From positions 396,501 through 460,500 of the forward strand of contig JANCYW010000005.1 in NCBI GenBank assembly GCA_026184775.1: a stretch of 64,000 nt of DNA. The letters are read 5' to 3'. Under the pieces are notes generated by a model, which saw only the letters and a list, made by a program, of their open reading frames with translations, ran no database searches and had not been told where the DNA came from. Numbering within the stretch: position 1 is the stretch's first letter; the number at the start of each line of letters is the position of its first letter. Made by a program: the position numbers and the translations under genes. This DNA is from Cyanidium caldarium. Its lineage: Eukaryota; Rhodophyta; Bangiophyceae; Cyanidiales; Cyanidiaceae. Of the stretch, positions 9,263 through 18,098 are shown piece by piece.

Positions 9263-10675
9263 ATGAAGAACGGGTTGGATAGGAGGAGTGTCGAGAAGAA
9301 GGATGTGGGAAGCAGCGAGGCGTTGCCGTCCAAAAGGCAACGCTGCGTCGCGGTGGAGGGGAGGGCGGCGGTCCCGTCGGGATCGGTCCCTTCGCCGACC
9401 GATTCCGGCCCGGTTGCTTTGGAAGATATACCTCAAGTGCGCACCGCCTTATTAGAGTGGTATGATAGGCTCGGGCGGCAGCTGCCGTGGCGTTACCGAG
9501 TATCAGCTCCGATGGACGTCCATTCCACGGCGCCCGCCGTCGATCCGTACGTGGTGTACGTCAGTGAGCTCATGTTGCAGCAGACGCGGGTCGGTACCGT
9601 GCTGGAGTACTTTTCGCGGTGGATGGCCCGTTTCCCCACCCTGCAGTCGCTGGCGGAGGCGTCCGAGGAGGAGGTGTTGCGGTTGTGGGCCGGCCTGGGG
9701 TATTATCGGCGGGCGCGCGCTCTGCATGCTGGCGCTCGGTACCTGGTGCAACACCATCACGGGCGCATGCCGTCGGATATGCGGTCGTTGTTGCGAGTGC
9801 CCGGTGTTGGTGTGTACACGGCGGGCGCCATCGCCTCGATCGCTTTTGGGCAGCCGGTGCCGGCGGTGGACGGCAATGCCACCCGCGTGCTGTCACGGCT
9901 GTGCGGTCTGACCGAGTCGGGCACAGCGGCCTGTCGCCAGGCGTTGTGGCAAGCGGCGCGACGTTTGGTGGATCCTCAACGGCCAGGTGACTGGAATCAG
10001 GCGCTCTTCGATCTGGGCAGCACGGTGTGCACGCCGCGGGTGCAGGCGGCCGACTGCGCGCGATGTCCGTTGCACCGATTCTGCAGGGCGTATAACACGG
10101 CCGGGGAGATGCCGGCGTTTCAGCCGCGGGTGAGCACCAAAAAACAACGCCAGGAGCGCGTGTACGCGTTTGTGGTGGTGCGCGCCAGCTCCGATGGCCT
10201 GCAACTGTTGTTGCGTAAGCGTCCGGGCACCGGTCTGTTGGCCGGCCTGTGGGAAGTGCCCAACGTGATCGCCCGTCCGCCCGTTCAGGGAAGCGACGGG
10301 AGCGCAGAGGGATTGGAGTCGTGGCTGGCGTCCGAGTGGCTACTGTCCGAGCCGGCCACTGCTCCGGCATGCGAGCTGCTGATAGATATACTGCCGAATT
10401 CGTTGTGCCGCCTGTTGCCGCCGGTGCACCTGCAGTCGGCATCGCAACCGGTGCGACATGTGTTCACCCACATCCGGCAGGAGCTGCAGGTGTTTCGGGT
10501 GCAAGTGGCGGGCGATGAGCAGGTGACCGATGCGGATTGGCAGTGGTTGTCGGCGGATCGGTTGCACAGTGTGGGCGTGTCCACCCAGATGCGCAAAGTC
10601 ATTCGTGCGGCTCTGGCGATCATGGATGAGGACACAAGTCGAGCATCCGAGATGGAGGCGTTGAGCGGCGTTTAA
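9263..10675 (+). CDS. mutY: Adenine DNA glycosylase MutY
   Basis: Base-excision repair enzyme that removes adenine mispaired with 8-oxoguanine. The order of parts is complete: catalytic Glu in ELMLQQTRV, helix-hairpin-helix VPGVGVYTAGAIASIAFG, catalytic Asp in AVDGNATRVLSR, an iron-sulfur cluster region (cysteine codons at 10028, 10055, 10064 and 10082), and a C-terminal NUDIX-like 8-oxoG recognition domain (LLRKRPGTGLLAGLWEVPN). The cysteine spacing is C-X8-C-X2-C-X5-C rather than the usual C-X6-C-X2-C-X5-C. From the ATG at 9263 it has 470 aa; an in-frame ATG at 9185 would add 26 residues that could act as a targeting peptide. Confidence 0.92.
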   Translation: MKNGLDRRSVEKKDVGSSEALPSKRQRCVAVEGRAAVPSGSVPSPTDSGPVALEDIPQVRTALLEWYDRLGRQLPWRYRVSAPMDVHSTAPAVDPYVVYVSELMLQQTRVGTVLEYFSRWMARFPTLQSLAEASEEEVLRLWAGLGYYRRARALHAGARYLVQHHHGRMPSDMRSLLRVPGVGVYTAGAIASIAFGQPVPAVDGNATRVLSRLCGLTESGTAACRQALWQAARRLVDPQRPGDWNQALFDLGSTVCTPRVQAADCARCPLHRFCRAYNTAGEMPAFQPRVSTKKQRQERVYAFVVVRASSDGLQLLLRKRPGTGLLAGLWEVPNVIARPPVQGSDGSAEGLESWLASEWLLSEPATAPACELLIDILPNSLCRLLPPVHLQSASQPVRHVFTHIRQELQVFRVQVAGDEQVTDADWQWLSADRLHSVGVSTQMRKVIRAALAIMDEDTSRASEMEALSGV

Positions 10676-10695
10676 GGGTGTCCACAATGCTGCGT

Positions 10696-13503
10696 CTACT
10701 CCGACGTCAGCGTGAGCAGGGTGTGTGCGAGCGTCTCCGGGGCGTGGCGGCCCAGCGATATTCTCCCGTGCGACCGACTGTCGGGTGCCGGGGCGGCAAC
10801 GCCCGGTCGATGCCGCAACGCGTCGCTCAGTCGGGCAAAAGCGCGCGTGCCCTGACGGGTGCGTTGCTCCAACCGCTCGATCACGGCGGCGTCAAAAGGT
10901 GCGAATTCGACACGTATCAGCCGCAACCGCCGCTGGTCGTGCAACGCTTGGCATCGCGCAGTGAGCGGTGCCATGCGAGGCGACGGCGACAGCACCAACA
11001 CATGCGTGTACTCCTGCATGGTCTGATTGACGTTGCCGCGCACGAGCGGCTCCACGTCGGCCGGCGTCATCTCCTCGATCGAAGCGATGCAGATGGCCAT
11101 ATCCTCCGTTGGTGGACCCGGTGCTTCATTCTCCTCCGGCACCCTACAGCGTCCGTTGCTCTCGCTCGTCGACACCGCTCCAGGCAATCCCGCGCGCGAT
11201 GCTGGCGAGTCCACCAGCAGCAACGCCCCGAAATGGGCGGCATTCCCCTGGCGTTGCCGCTCCCGTTTCAGGACAGACCGCAGCGTGCTGCCGTGCGGAT
11301 GGCACGTATCGACGTCAGTCGTTTTGGCGATGCCGTACAGCTGCAGCATGCACGCTTGCAACCGCTGTACGCTCTCGGCCCGCTTGCCGTACATTTCCCC
11401 GTAGGCGCTGTATGCTTGATCCAAATACGCCAGCGCCGCATCGACACCATCTTGCGCCAGGAACGCCGCCGCCGTCCGCAGCGCATGCAGCGATAGCAGA
11501 CGGTGGGCGGTGCTGCGCGGGTCGGGCGCCCGGCGTCGCTTACGGGCAGTCTCCGACTCGGCGATCGTCTCCCGCAGCAGCGAGTGGGCGCGCGCCCGTC
11601 GCATGGTGGCATCCGCCTGCAGCAACTGCTGCCGGAAATCGTCCGCGTCGTGCAAGAGGAACGGTGACACCGCGTGGGCGCTCGACGGCTGAAGACCGTC
11701 CTCCGATGCACCTTCCTCACCGTGCAGTATCGCGTCGCCGGCATCGGCCAGAAAACGCATTGCTGATGACGTTTGGGTCGTGAGCGGAATGCGCACTTCG
11801 GTGTCGTCATCCCAAGCGATGGCCGCGGCTACTCTTCGGTCCGCGCTGTCCGCAACCGCGAGCCAGAGCGGGACATGAGGTGGTTGCGGTGCCGCCAGCG
11901 GCGCCATGCTGCGCGCCGCCACCCACTTGCACCAACGATTGACGTCGACTGTTGCTGAGGTGCATGCGGCGACGTAGGCACCGGCCGTTGCGAGCATCGG
12001 CAGCGGGACGGCCGCGAACAGCGTCGACTCGCTCCGCAGCAGACGATGCACGAGTGTTGCCGCCGTGCCATGCGATTCATCCGCTACCGATGCGGTGCGC
12101 GTGATCCACGGGTTGAATAGGTACACCACGCGGTCGTAACGCGACTCCAGATAATCCGGCGTGTACTGCGCCGCCTCCAGCAGCCGCAGCAGCGTCACGC
12201 GCGACTCAGTCTCGTTGGCGGCGCCTGCGCCCACCGAGCCGGCAATTCCAAAGGCCGACCGGAGGTACTGCAGCAACTCGCGGGTAAAGGCGTCGAGGCG
12301 CGACGCCTGCACCTTGACATCAGATCGCCCGCCGACGAGCACCAGGCATCGAGGTGCGCCGCGGCGTGTATCTCGATGCGGCCGGCACAGCGCTGTCACC
12401 AGCGCATACGACCGCATCAGCGGAGGCAGCAGCGTCAGCACGGCGCCCGCGGACGATTCCGCGGCCAACACTGCCTGAGCGAGCGCCGTCGGCCAGTCGG
12501 ACTCGATGCGCTCGGCTCTTGCGGATGTCTGGTCGCGATCGGGAGGCGGTGACGCGCGTCGATGCCGCCGCATGCTGGACCGGCACAGCTGCACCAGAGG
12601 AGAGGCGGAGTGGGCGCCGATGTTCCACGACACCGATACCTGCAGGACCGCCGGCACATCGCAGCGCCTCTTGTCAGCATCGCGTTGCTCTGGCGCATCG
12701 CGGATCGATTCCGCCGTCTCGAGCGCCTTCTTCTCTGTACCAGGCGCGCTGCCTGAGGCATTGCATCTGCCTGCTGGTGCTCTCGATACCAGATCTCGGT
12801 CGCGCCCTTCCTGGTCCCGATCACTCGATGCCTGGATGTGATCGCGCTGGCGCAGCACAAAGTCGAGCAGCTCCTGCCCGCGGGAGGACCGCACCGTCGG
12901 GCAGCTCGCCCATCGCCCGCACCAGTCAGCACCCACCCTCTCTGTACGTGACGCACTAGCATCGGCATCTGCATTCGCGTGTAGAAGCGGTGCCTGTTGA
13001 CTCTCCTGCCTCGATGGCGGACGCTGCGGCGCCCCTGCGGACATTGCCGGATACGCCATTGGAAAAGCGTCACTCGCACGCACCGGCATACACGCCGAAA
13101 TATCCGAGCACGGTGCCCGCTGTTCGCCGCTCGGTGATGCGCCCGAGTGGTGCGCACCCGCACTGCCATGCCGGTCGTAGCCCGAGAAGGGCCGAAACTG
13201 CGGCACCGGCGTCGTGGGCGAGTCCGTGTTCGGCTCCGGGCTGCTCCCATCTTTATGCGCGCTCACCGCGTGGCCGAGCCAGGTGCGAATGCGGTCTTGC
13301 ACGCGGCGCGACCAGCCGCTCCACTTGGGCGCCGGGGTCTCGCTGCCACCTGCACGGTCGCGTCGCGCCACCTCGGGCGTGCGCAGGGCGGCACCCCAAG
13401 CGCCGGTGCTCGCGTCCGCGGTCCGCAGTATCTCTCGCTCTGAGACGTCAACGTCGCGCTCCGTAGAGGTGCGCGCCTCTTCGGAATGGGACCAGTGGCT
13501 CAT
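10696..13503 (-). CDS. Large uncharacterised protein
   Basis: A 935-aa open frame from the ATG at 13503 (the frame is open to 13710 but would then overlap the next gene). I do not recognise a family. The N-terminal 330 residues are Arg/Ser/Asp-rich and probably disordered. A folded middle region contains alpha/beta-looking stretches (PRCLVLVGGRSDVKVQ; the YDRVVYLFNPWI strand). Toward the C-terminus are a helical region (SLHALRTAAAFLAQDGVDAALAYLDQ, TPR-like in feel) and a beta strand/helix pair (TQEYTHVLVLSPSP is similar). It sits tail-to-tail with mutY, 20 bp between stops. Coding is supported by the uninterrupted 2.8 kb frame and blocks of hydrophobic periodicity; function unknown. Confidence 0.7.
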   Translation of the reverse strand: MSHWSHSEEARTSTERDVDVSEREILRTADASTGAWGAALRTPEVARRDRAGGSETPAPKWSGWSRRVQDRIRTWLGHAVSAHKDGSSPEPNTDSPTTPVPQFRPFSGYDRHGSAGAHHSGASPSGEQRAPCSDISACMPVRASDAFPMAYPAMSAGAPQRPPSRQESQQAPLLHANADADASASRTERVGADWCGRWASCPTVRSSRGQELLDFVLRQRDHIQASSDRDQEGRDRDLVSRAPAGRCNASGSAPGTEKKALETAESIRDAPEQRDADKRRCDVPAVLQVSVSWNIGAHSASPLVQLCRSSMRRHRRASPPPDRDQTSARAERIESDWPTALAQAVLAAESSAGAVLTLLPPLMRSYALVTALCRPHRDTRRGAPRCLVLVGGRSDVKVQASRLDAFTRELLQYLRSAFGIAGSVGAGAANETESRVTLLRLLEAAQYTPDYLESRYDRVVYLFNPWITRTASVADESHGTAATLVHRLLRSESTLFAAVPLPMLATAGAYVAACTSATVDVNRWCKWVAARSMAPLAAPQPPHVPLWLAVADSADRRVAAAIAWDDDTEVRIPLTTQTSSAMRFLADAGDAILHGEEGASEDGLQPSSAHAVSPFLLHDADDFRQQLLQADATMRRARAHSLLRETIAESETARKRRRAPDPRSTAHRLLSLHALRTAAAFLAQDGVDAALAYLDQAYSAYGEMYGKRAESVQRLQACMLQLYGIAKTTDVDTCHPHGSTLRSVLKRERQRQGNAAHFGALLLVDSPASRAGLPGAVSTSESNGRCRVPEENEAPGPPTEDMAICIASIEEMTPADVEPLVRGNVNQTMQEYTHVLVLSPSPRMAPLTARCQALHDQRRLRLIRVEFAPFDAAVIERLEQRTRQGTRAFARLSDALRHRPGVAAPAPDSRSHGRISLGRHAPETLAHTLLTLTSE

Positions 13504-13649
13504 CTTGCTGAACCGTTCCGTGATGCTCACCCTATCCTGGTCATGCGCAACGCCCGCCCGAGTCGCTCCCGCGGCACCGACTGTGAAATTCGCGCACGCA
13601 TCCGCGTCAGCCGATCGGGGCATTCCTCGCCGATGCAGCACCTGCAGCG

Positions 13650-14234
13650 TCAGTCGAACTCGTCGCGGTGCGGCTTCACATAGTCGAAACTGCGTTTGCG
13701 GGCGTACCACTCGGGTACGCTATTGCCACTGGCCTTGCCCTCCACCGCCTCCGGGTCGTCGTCAAAGCGGCTGCGGCCCTGGTAATGGTGTCCGCCAGGG
13801 TGAAACGTGCTATCCCACACGTTGGCGGTGCGTGACGATCCCTGCGGCGAGCTGCCCGGCGTCTCCACCTTCACCTCGGTGGAGTGGCGACGTTGCAGCA
13901 GTTTCTCGAGCCAGGCCGGGCGCACGCCGCCCTCCCCGAGTGCCGTCTCGTCCATCCCCGGTTCGAAACGGAATCCGGCGCGCTCCGTCCCCACGTGCGC
14001 CGCCATGAAACGCTCCGACAGATGCTGCAGGTGCTGCATCGGCGAGGTGCCGCTTTTGGCGGGGAGGTGCGGCACCGGTTCGGAGCGTGTGGGCGTCGGC
14101 TTCGGCTGCGCCGACGTCGTCACGGTCGTCGCCGGCTCCTCCTCATCCAGTTTAAACTCAAATCCTGCCCTCTCTACACCCACCCCCGCCCGCATAAACT
14201 CCTCCGAAAATCTCTGTAGTGGCGACTTGCTCAT
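13650..14234 (-). CDS. Uncharacterised protein with duplicated internal motif
   Basis: 194 aa from the ATG at 14234. Two copies of a roughly 25-residue module are visible: residues 4-27 (beginning SPLQRFSEEFM and ending ERAGFEF) and residues 64-90 (beginning SPMQHLQHLSERFM and ending ERAGFRF), separated by a Pro/Thr-rich linker. The C-terminal part has NVWDSTFHPGGHHYQG followed by RFDDDP and SVPEWYARK, faintly like the F-H/N-P-G and FD-P motifs of plant dormancy/auxin-associated proteins; I would not rest a call on that. The frame is open to 14447, and the upstream part is Arg/Ala/Ser-rich like a mitochondrial leader, so the true start may be earlier. Confidence 0.6.
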   Translation of the reverse strand: MSKSPLQRFSEEFMRAGVGVERAGFEFKLDEEEPATTVTTSAQPKPTPTRSEPVPHLPAKSGTSPMQHLQHLSERFMAAHVGTERAGFRFEPGMDETALGEGGVRPAWLEKLLQRRHSTEVKVETPGSSPQGSSRTANVWDSTFHPGGHHYQGRSRFDDDPEAVEGKASGNSVPEWYARKRSFDYVKPHRDEFD

Positions 14235-14445
14235 AGCGCTGGCAGTGTCGCTCGTTCGGGCAGCCACAACCCGTGCTACATCTGCCGCGAAACCGCGCCG
14301 CAACCCGCGCCCAGATTGCGCGCACCGCGCACGCGCGTCCAATCTCCCGATGCGCAGAGACGCGGTGGACGGACGTCGGCCGGCGTCCGGTTGCGACCGC
14401 ACGGCAGGTAGGTGCTGCAAGCGGCGGGCAGTTCTTTTTGGAGTC

Positions 14446-14994
14446 ATGCAATTGGCTTTTCAGGTATATCCATATCGCGCGAGGTTTCGGACGAGGCGTT
14501 CTACGAGGTGCTGTCGGGCGCCTCAGCCGAAATTGCTCCTCCCGGGCCCGCCGCCGCCGCCGCCGGACTTTCGCACCGGGCGACCGGAGCGCTCGGGCGA
14601 TGGCAGGGACTACGCGTTCATCATCGTGCGCTCGCTGGACCCCGTGTTCGGATTCGGAAAAGAGACGCTGTTCATCGTGAACGGAAATCCGTACAGTTTG
14701 GAAGACCTGCCCGGACCGCTGCCGCCCAATTGGCAGCTGATGGCCACGCGGAAGATCACCCGGGCGCGGCGTATCGTCAGCAGCGCGTTGGCTTTCGTGC
14801 TCGGCTTGATTTGTTGGCCACTGTGGGTGATTGCCGCGGCGGCGTTTAGCACCTTTGCGGTGGTGGCGGCGGTCGTGCTCTTCCTGGCGGCGGCAGGGTT
14901 TGGCGTGGTGTTTTGGGCGCTGAGTGTCATCGAGGATCGTATAGAGGAATTTGAACGGTACAGCAAGAGCAAACCGCCGGATGCCTTTCTTTGA
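14446..14994 (+). CDS. Small membrane protein, unknown function
   Basis: 182 aa from the ATG at 14446. The first 45 residues are basic and Pro-rich and could be a targeting peptide; a conserved-looking soluble segment follows (YAFIIVRSLDPVFGFGKETLFIVNG... region), then two adjacent hydrophobic helices (about residues 107-150) and a charged tail. The two-helix hairpin with a soluble N-terminal part suggests an organelle membrane protein. No family recognised. Other frames here are shadows; this one is chosen for its hydrophobic blocks and for ending cleanly in the gap before the cap methyltransferase. Confidence 0.55.
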   Translation: MQLAFQVYPYRARFRTRRSTRCCRAPQPKLLLPGPPPPPPDFRTGRPERSGDGRDYAFIIVRSLDPVFGFGKETLFIVNGNPYSLEDLPGPLPPNWQLMATRKITRARRIVSSALAFVLGLICWPLWVIAAAAFSTFAVVAAVVLFLAAAGFGVVFWALSVIEDRIEEFERYSKSKPPDAFL

Positions 14995-15047
14995 GGCTCT
15001 ACGGGCGAAACGATCGTCCGATACGTGCGGAGGGGTTGGAAAGCGTT

Positions 15048-15179
15048 GCCGGCGGCCAGGCGGTCAGCAGCGATACGCGTTGGGGATCGTACACGCAAAG
15101 CCCATAAAGGCGAGCCGGCGGCCAGGCGGTCAGCAGCGATACGCGTTGGGGATCGTACACGCAAAGCCCATAAAGGCGA
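15048..15179. repeat. Perfect 66-bp tandem duplication
   Basis: Two identical 66-bp units lie head to tail (15048-15113 and 15114-15179), with the first few bases of a third unit after them. They lie in the gap between the convergent stops at 14994 and 15253. Unit length is a multiple of three and neither unit has a stop in the plus frame that runs through 15025-16191, but that frame is antisense to the cap methyltransferase and I do not regard it as coding. Confidence 0.95.
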
Positions 15180-15252
15180 GCCGGGTGCTCCCCGCTCCAT
15201 ACAAGGGGCGCGCATGCCCCAAAAGCAACAGGTGCCTGCCATCCGCGCCATT

Positions 15253-16350
15253 TCAGTCCTTGCCGACGTCGACGATGGCCTGTTCAGGATCGAGTCGGGC
15301 GCACGGTCGGCATGGCCAGTCCTTCTCGTCGACAAGCCCAGGCCACGACGGACACGCCCCTCCGTCCCCGTTCGCCGCCACTTTGCGGAACGCGAACACC
15401 GTGTACAGGTAGGCCGCGTCCCATTCTTCGGACGACAGGCTGTGGCTCTCCGGATGGAACACCCGCATCACCCGCAGCAGCTCGCGATATGTCGGCGGCG
15501 CGTCCTTAGCGAGAGCAAAGGTGTGGAAAAATTCGTGAAAATTCATCTGCAGCAACAACTCCAGGCCGAATTCTTCGCGCGCCAGCACCTCCAGACTCGG
15601 GAAATGCACCAGGTACTCGGGACAGTCTTCGACGTTCTCGTCGAGGGTGAAGCGATAGCGAATGCCGTACGGCCGGTCGGCCGGGAATGTCTTGGCGGCT
15701 GCAGGCGCCGTCGTGTCGGCCTGATCGTCGCCGCCCGCCTTGAGCGGCGTCGTTTCCGAGGACGGCGGCGGCTCAAACTCGATACGGTAGACGGAATTCC
15801 CGAACCACCATCCAGGCGCCGCCCGCAACTTGCGCACCAACACGTTGGCGTCCGGGGTGGTGCCGATAAAAAACCCGCCCGGCTTGAGTCGTGCAGTGAC
15901 ATTGCGCAGCAGCATCCGCACCCGCTCCGCGCTCTCAAAGGCGTAGTGCATGGCAAACTGGCAACTCACCAGATCAAACTTCGGCCACGCCCGATCCCAG
16001 TGCGGCTCCAGGGGCACGCCAAACGCATCCGCACAGATCAGAAACGCTGGGAACACCCGCTGCTCGTCCGGAAGCTCGTTGTACCGCTGCAGCGCGTGCT
16101 GCAGCGACACTCGCGCATGATCCACCCCCACCCACAACGACACGTGCCCGCGCACAAACTTCTGCAGGTCGCCGCCCTTGCCGCATGCTAGATCGAGCAC
16201 CGCATATCCCGGCCGCAAGTGCAGCGATATAAGCACCGACTTGACCCAGTTGTTCAAGTTGCGCAACTGCAGGATACGCGACTGCCGACGACCCTGCCGA
16301 CCCTCGTCTCGCCGCGTGTTGTAGTGCTCGGCCACTTGTGCCTGATCCAT
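15253..16350 (-). CDS. mRNA (guanine-N7-)-methyltransferase
   Basis: Nuclear mRNA cap N7-methyltransferase (Abd1/RNMT family), using SAM to methylate the GpppN cap. Starts MDQAQVAEHYN, the usual beginning of the catalytic domain, then RNLNNWVKSVLI, the SAM-binding motif VLDLACGKGGDLQK, the cap-pocket segment VSCQFAMHYAFES, GGFFIGTTPDAN, and the C-terminal YLVHFP and EEWDAAYLYTVFAFRK blocks. 365 aa is the size of the catalytic domain without the long N-terminal extension of animal enzymes; the open frame goes on to 16767 but that part is not conserved in appearance. An acidic/Ala insert lies around residue 190. Confidence 0.93.
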   Translation of the reverse strand: MDQAQVAEHYNTRRDEGRQGRRQSRILQLRNLNNWVKSVLISLHLRPGYAVLDLACGKGGDLQKFVRGHVSLWVGVDHARVSLQHALQRYNELPDEQRVFPAFLICADAFGVPLEPHWDRAWPKFDLVSCQFAMHYAFESAERVRMLLRNVTARLKPGGFFIGTTPDANVLVRKLRAAPGWWFGNSVYRIEFEPPPSSETTPLKAGGDDQADTTAPAAAKTFPADRPYGIRYRFTLDENVEDCPEYLVHFPSLEVLAREEFGLELLLQMNFHEFFHTFALAKDAPPTYRELLRVMRVFHPESHSLSSEEWDAAYLYTVFAFRKVAANGDGGACPSWPGLVDEKDWPCRPCARLDPEQAIVDVGKD

Positions 16351-16645
16351 GCGGTCAGGAGGGAGCGCGCGCGTGCAGCACTCATGAAGAGACGTGTCGC
16401 CACGCCAGGGGCATTCCGTGCACCCGAGTCGAACGTCGGCACACTGCGAGAGGGGCTCGCACAGCGGACCGTGCACGTTCCCGTGGTCGGAGGCTCGACG
16501 AGGCGGTCTGCCGGAGAACGCCGGTGGGGTTGTCGAGCGTGCCGGTCGGTGTGGGCCTCCCGTGGCGTTCGTGTGGTGGCGTAGCGACTGCGCCGCTCTC
16601 ACACCGATTATCCAGTTGCCGGATAGTGCCACGCCTCTCGAGACC

Positions 16646-18061
16646 ATGCTAGGGTCGTTCACGGCGGCAGCGCAGCGGTGGGTGTCGGCAGCCAACGCTT
16701 GGGGACAGGACGGGTGGCAGGCGCTGTTCGCGTCCGAGGCACCGCGTGACGCGGCAGCGCCAGGCACTTCGATGGGTGAGCGCGTTGTCGTAGAGGGCGT
16801 GTCGTACGTGTTGTTGGCGCCGCCGCTGGCGCACGGCGGTTACGCGACCGTCTATGCCGCCCAGCGGCAGGCGGCCTCGGCACCGACCGATACCGTTTCG
16901 ACGTTTGTGGTGAAGGTAACCCGTGGCGCGCCTGGAGACAGGGCGTTGCAGATGGCCGTGAACGAGCTGGAGGTCTATCGGCGTCTGGAGGCAGCGATAC
17001 GGGAAGGCGCCGCCCGAGGCGCACCCGCACCCACTATCGTCCGCTGCCACGGCGGGCGGGCAACGCAAGATCCCATCGGCAGCGTGTATCTCGTGCTGGA
17101 GCGCTTACACGGCGGTGCCCTCACGGATCTCTTTCAGCAACGGCGAGTGCATGAGGTGCCCCTAGAAGAGTCGCTCTTGCGCCATATCTTCGTCGACGTG
17201 GCGTCGGCTGTGGCGTTCCTGCATGCGCTGCGACCGGAGGCGCTGGTGCATCGCGACGTGAAGCTGGAGAATGTGTTGCTGGACGAGCGCACCGGGCGAT
17301 GGAAGCTGTGTGATTTCGGCAGTTGCACATCCGTATCCGGCGCGGTGACTCCGGTGGAGAACGACGGTGGCAACCCGGTCCAGTTTGCTTCCACACGGGG
17401 CGCGATCCGTCATCCCGGCACCAGCGACAGCTTCGTGTCGCCTCCAGACCGAAAGCGCATGATATGGGAGGCAGCGCAAGTGGAGGGCGGCTCCACGCAG
17501 ATGTACCGCGCGCCGGAGATGGCCGACGTGATGGTGGGCTCTCTCGACGGCCATGTCATCGGGCCCAAGGTGGACGTATGGGCACTCGGTTGCATCCTAT
17601 TTACCCTGGCGTACGGGTATCATCCGTTCGAGGGAGGCGGTGCGTTGCAAATTGCCAGCGGTATCGAGTGGTCGCGGGTGGACTCGCAACGCCGCCAGCA
17701 CTACTCGCCGGCGCTGGAGATCTTGCTGCGCGGGCTGCTGGAGATGCGCCCGCAGCAGCGTTGGTCGACCGAGGATGCGCTGCGTTTTGCTCGGGAGCAG
17801 TGGCGCGTCGGCGAGGAGCGCGCCACGGATGGAAGGGGCAGTGAGCCCGGCGAGGCCGGATGGGCACGCTTTGCGGACGTCGAAGAGCCACATTCAGCAT
17901 CGATGATGCTATCGCCACCACTGCCGCTGCCGCCGTCGCCGCCATCACCCGGTGGGCTCGTGCCTGAAAACGGCCGCTTCCGATCCGGCGGCGGGTGCCC
18001 GCCGCCGCCAAACGCGGACTCGGGGAATCAAGCCGCCACGGATAATCTGATCGATTGGTGA
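16646..18061 (+). CDS. NAK-family protein kinase (AAK1/GAK/BIKE-like)
   Basis: Serine/threonine kinase of 471 aa. Seen: glycine loop AHGGYATVYAA, Lys90 in FVVKV, Glu107 in NELEVYRRL, HRDVKLENVLLD with Asp203, CDFGS with Asp223, and MYRAPEM. The CDFGSC and MYRAPEM forms, and the non-canonical glycine loop, are typical of the Numb-associated/Ark1/Prk1 group, which phosphorylates endocytic adaptor proteins at clathrin-coated sites. After the kinase domain comes a Pro-rich tail ending in DNLIDW, which could be a clathrin or adaptor binding peptide (inference). Divergent from the cap methyltransferase across 295 bp. Confidence 0.88.
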   Translation: MLGSFTAAAQRWVSAANAWGQDGWQALFASEAPRDAAAPGTSMGERVVVEGVSYVLLAPPLAHGGYATVYAAQRQAASAPTDTVSTFVVKVTRGAPGDRALQMAVNELEVYRRLEAAIREGAARGAPAPTIVRCHGGRATQDPIGSVYLVLERLHGGALTDLFQQRRVHEVPLEESLLRHIFVDVASAVAFLHALRPEALVHRDVKLENVLLDERTGRWKLCDFGSCTSVSGAVTPVENDGGNPVQFASTRGAIRHPGTSDSFVSPPDRKRMIWEAAQVEGGSTQMYRAPEMADVMVGSLDGHVIGPKVDVWALGCILFTLAYGYHPFEGGGALQIASGIEWSRVDSQRRQHYSPALEILLRGLLEMRPQQRWSTEDALRFAREQWRVGEERATDGRGSEPGEAGWARFADVEEPHSASMMLSPPLPLPPSPPSPGGLVPENGRFRSGGGCPPPPNADSGNQAATDNLIDW

Positions 18062-18098
18062 GCGTTACAGCACTGAGCGACCTTCTTCCGACGCTGCC

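Noticed and set aside
14445-14448. Two divergent genes sharing one CATG as start codons
   Set aside because: Only true if the longest minus frame is used; the minus gene more likely starts at 14234.
15025-16191. 388-codon plus-strand frame through the 66-bp repeat
   Set aside because: Antisense to the clear mRNA cap methyltransferase and starts in the repeat; Arg/His/Gln-rich composition. Shadow.
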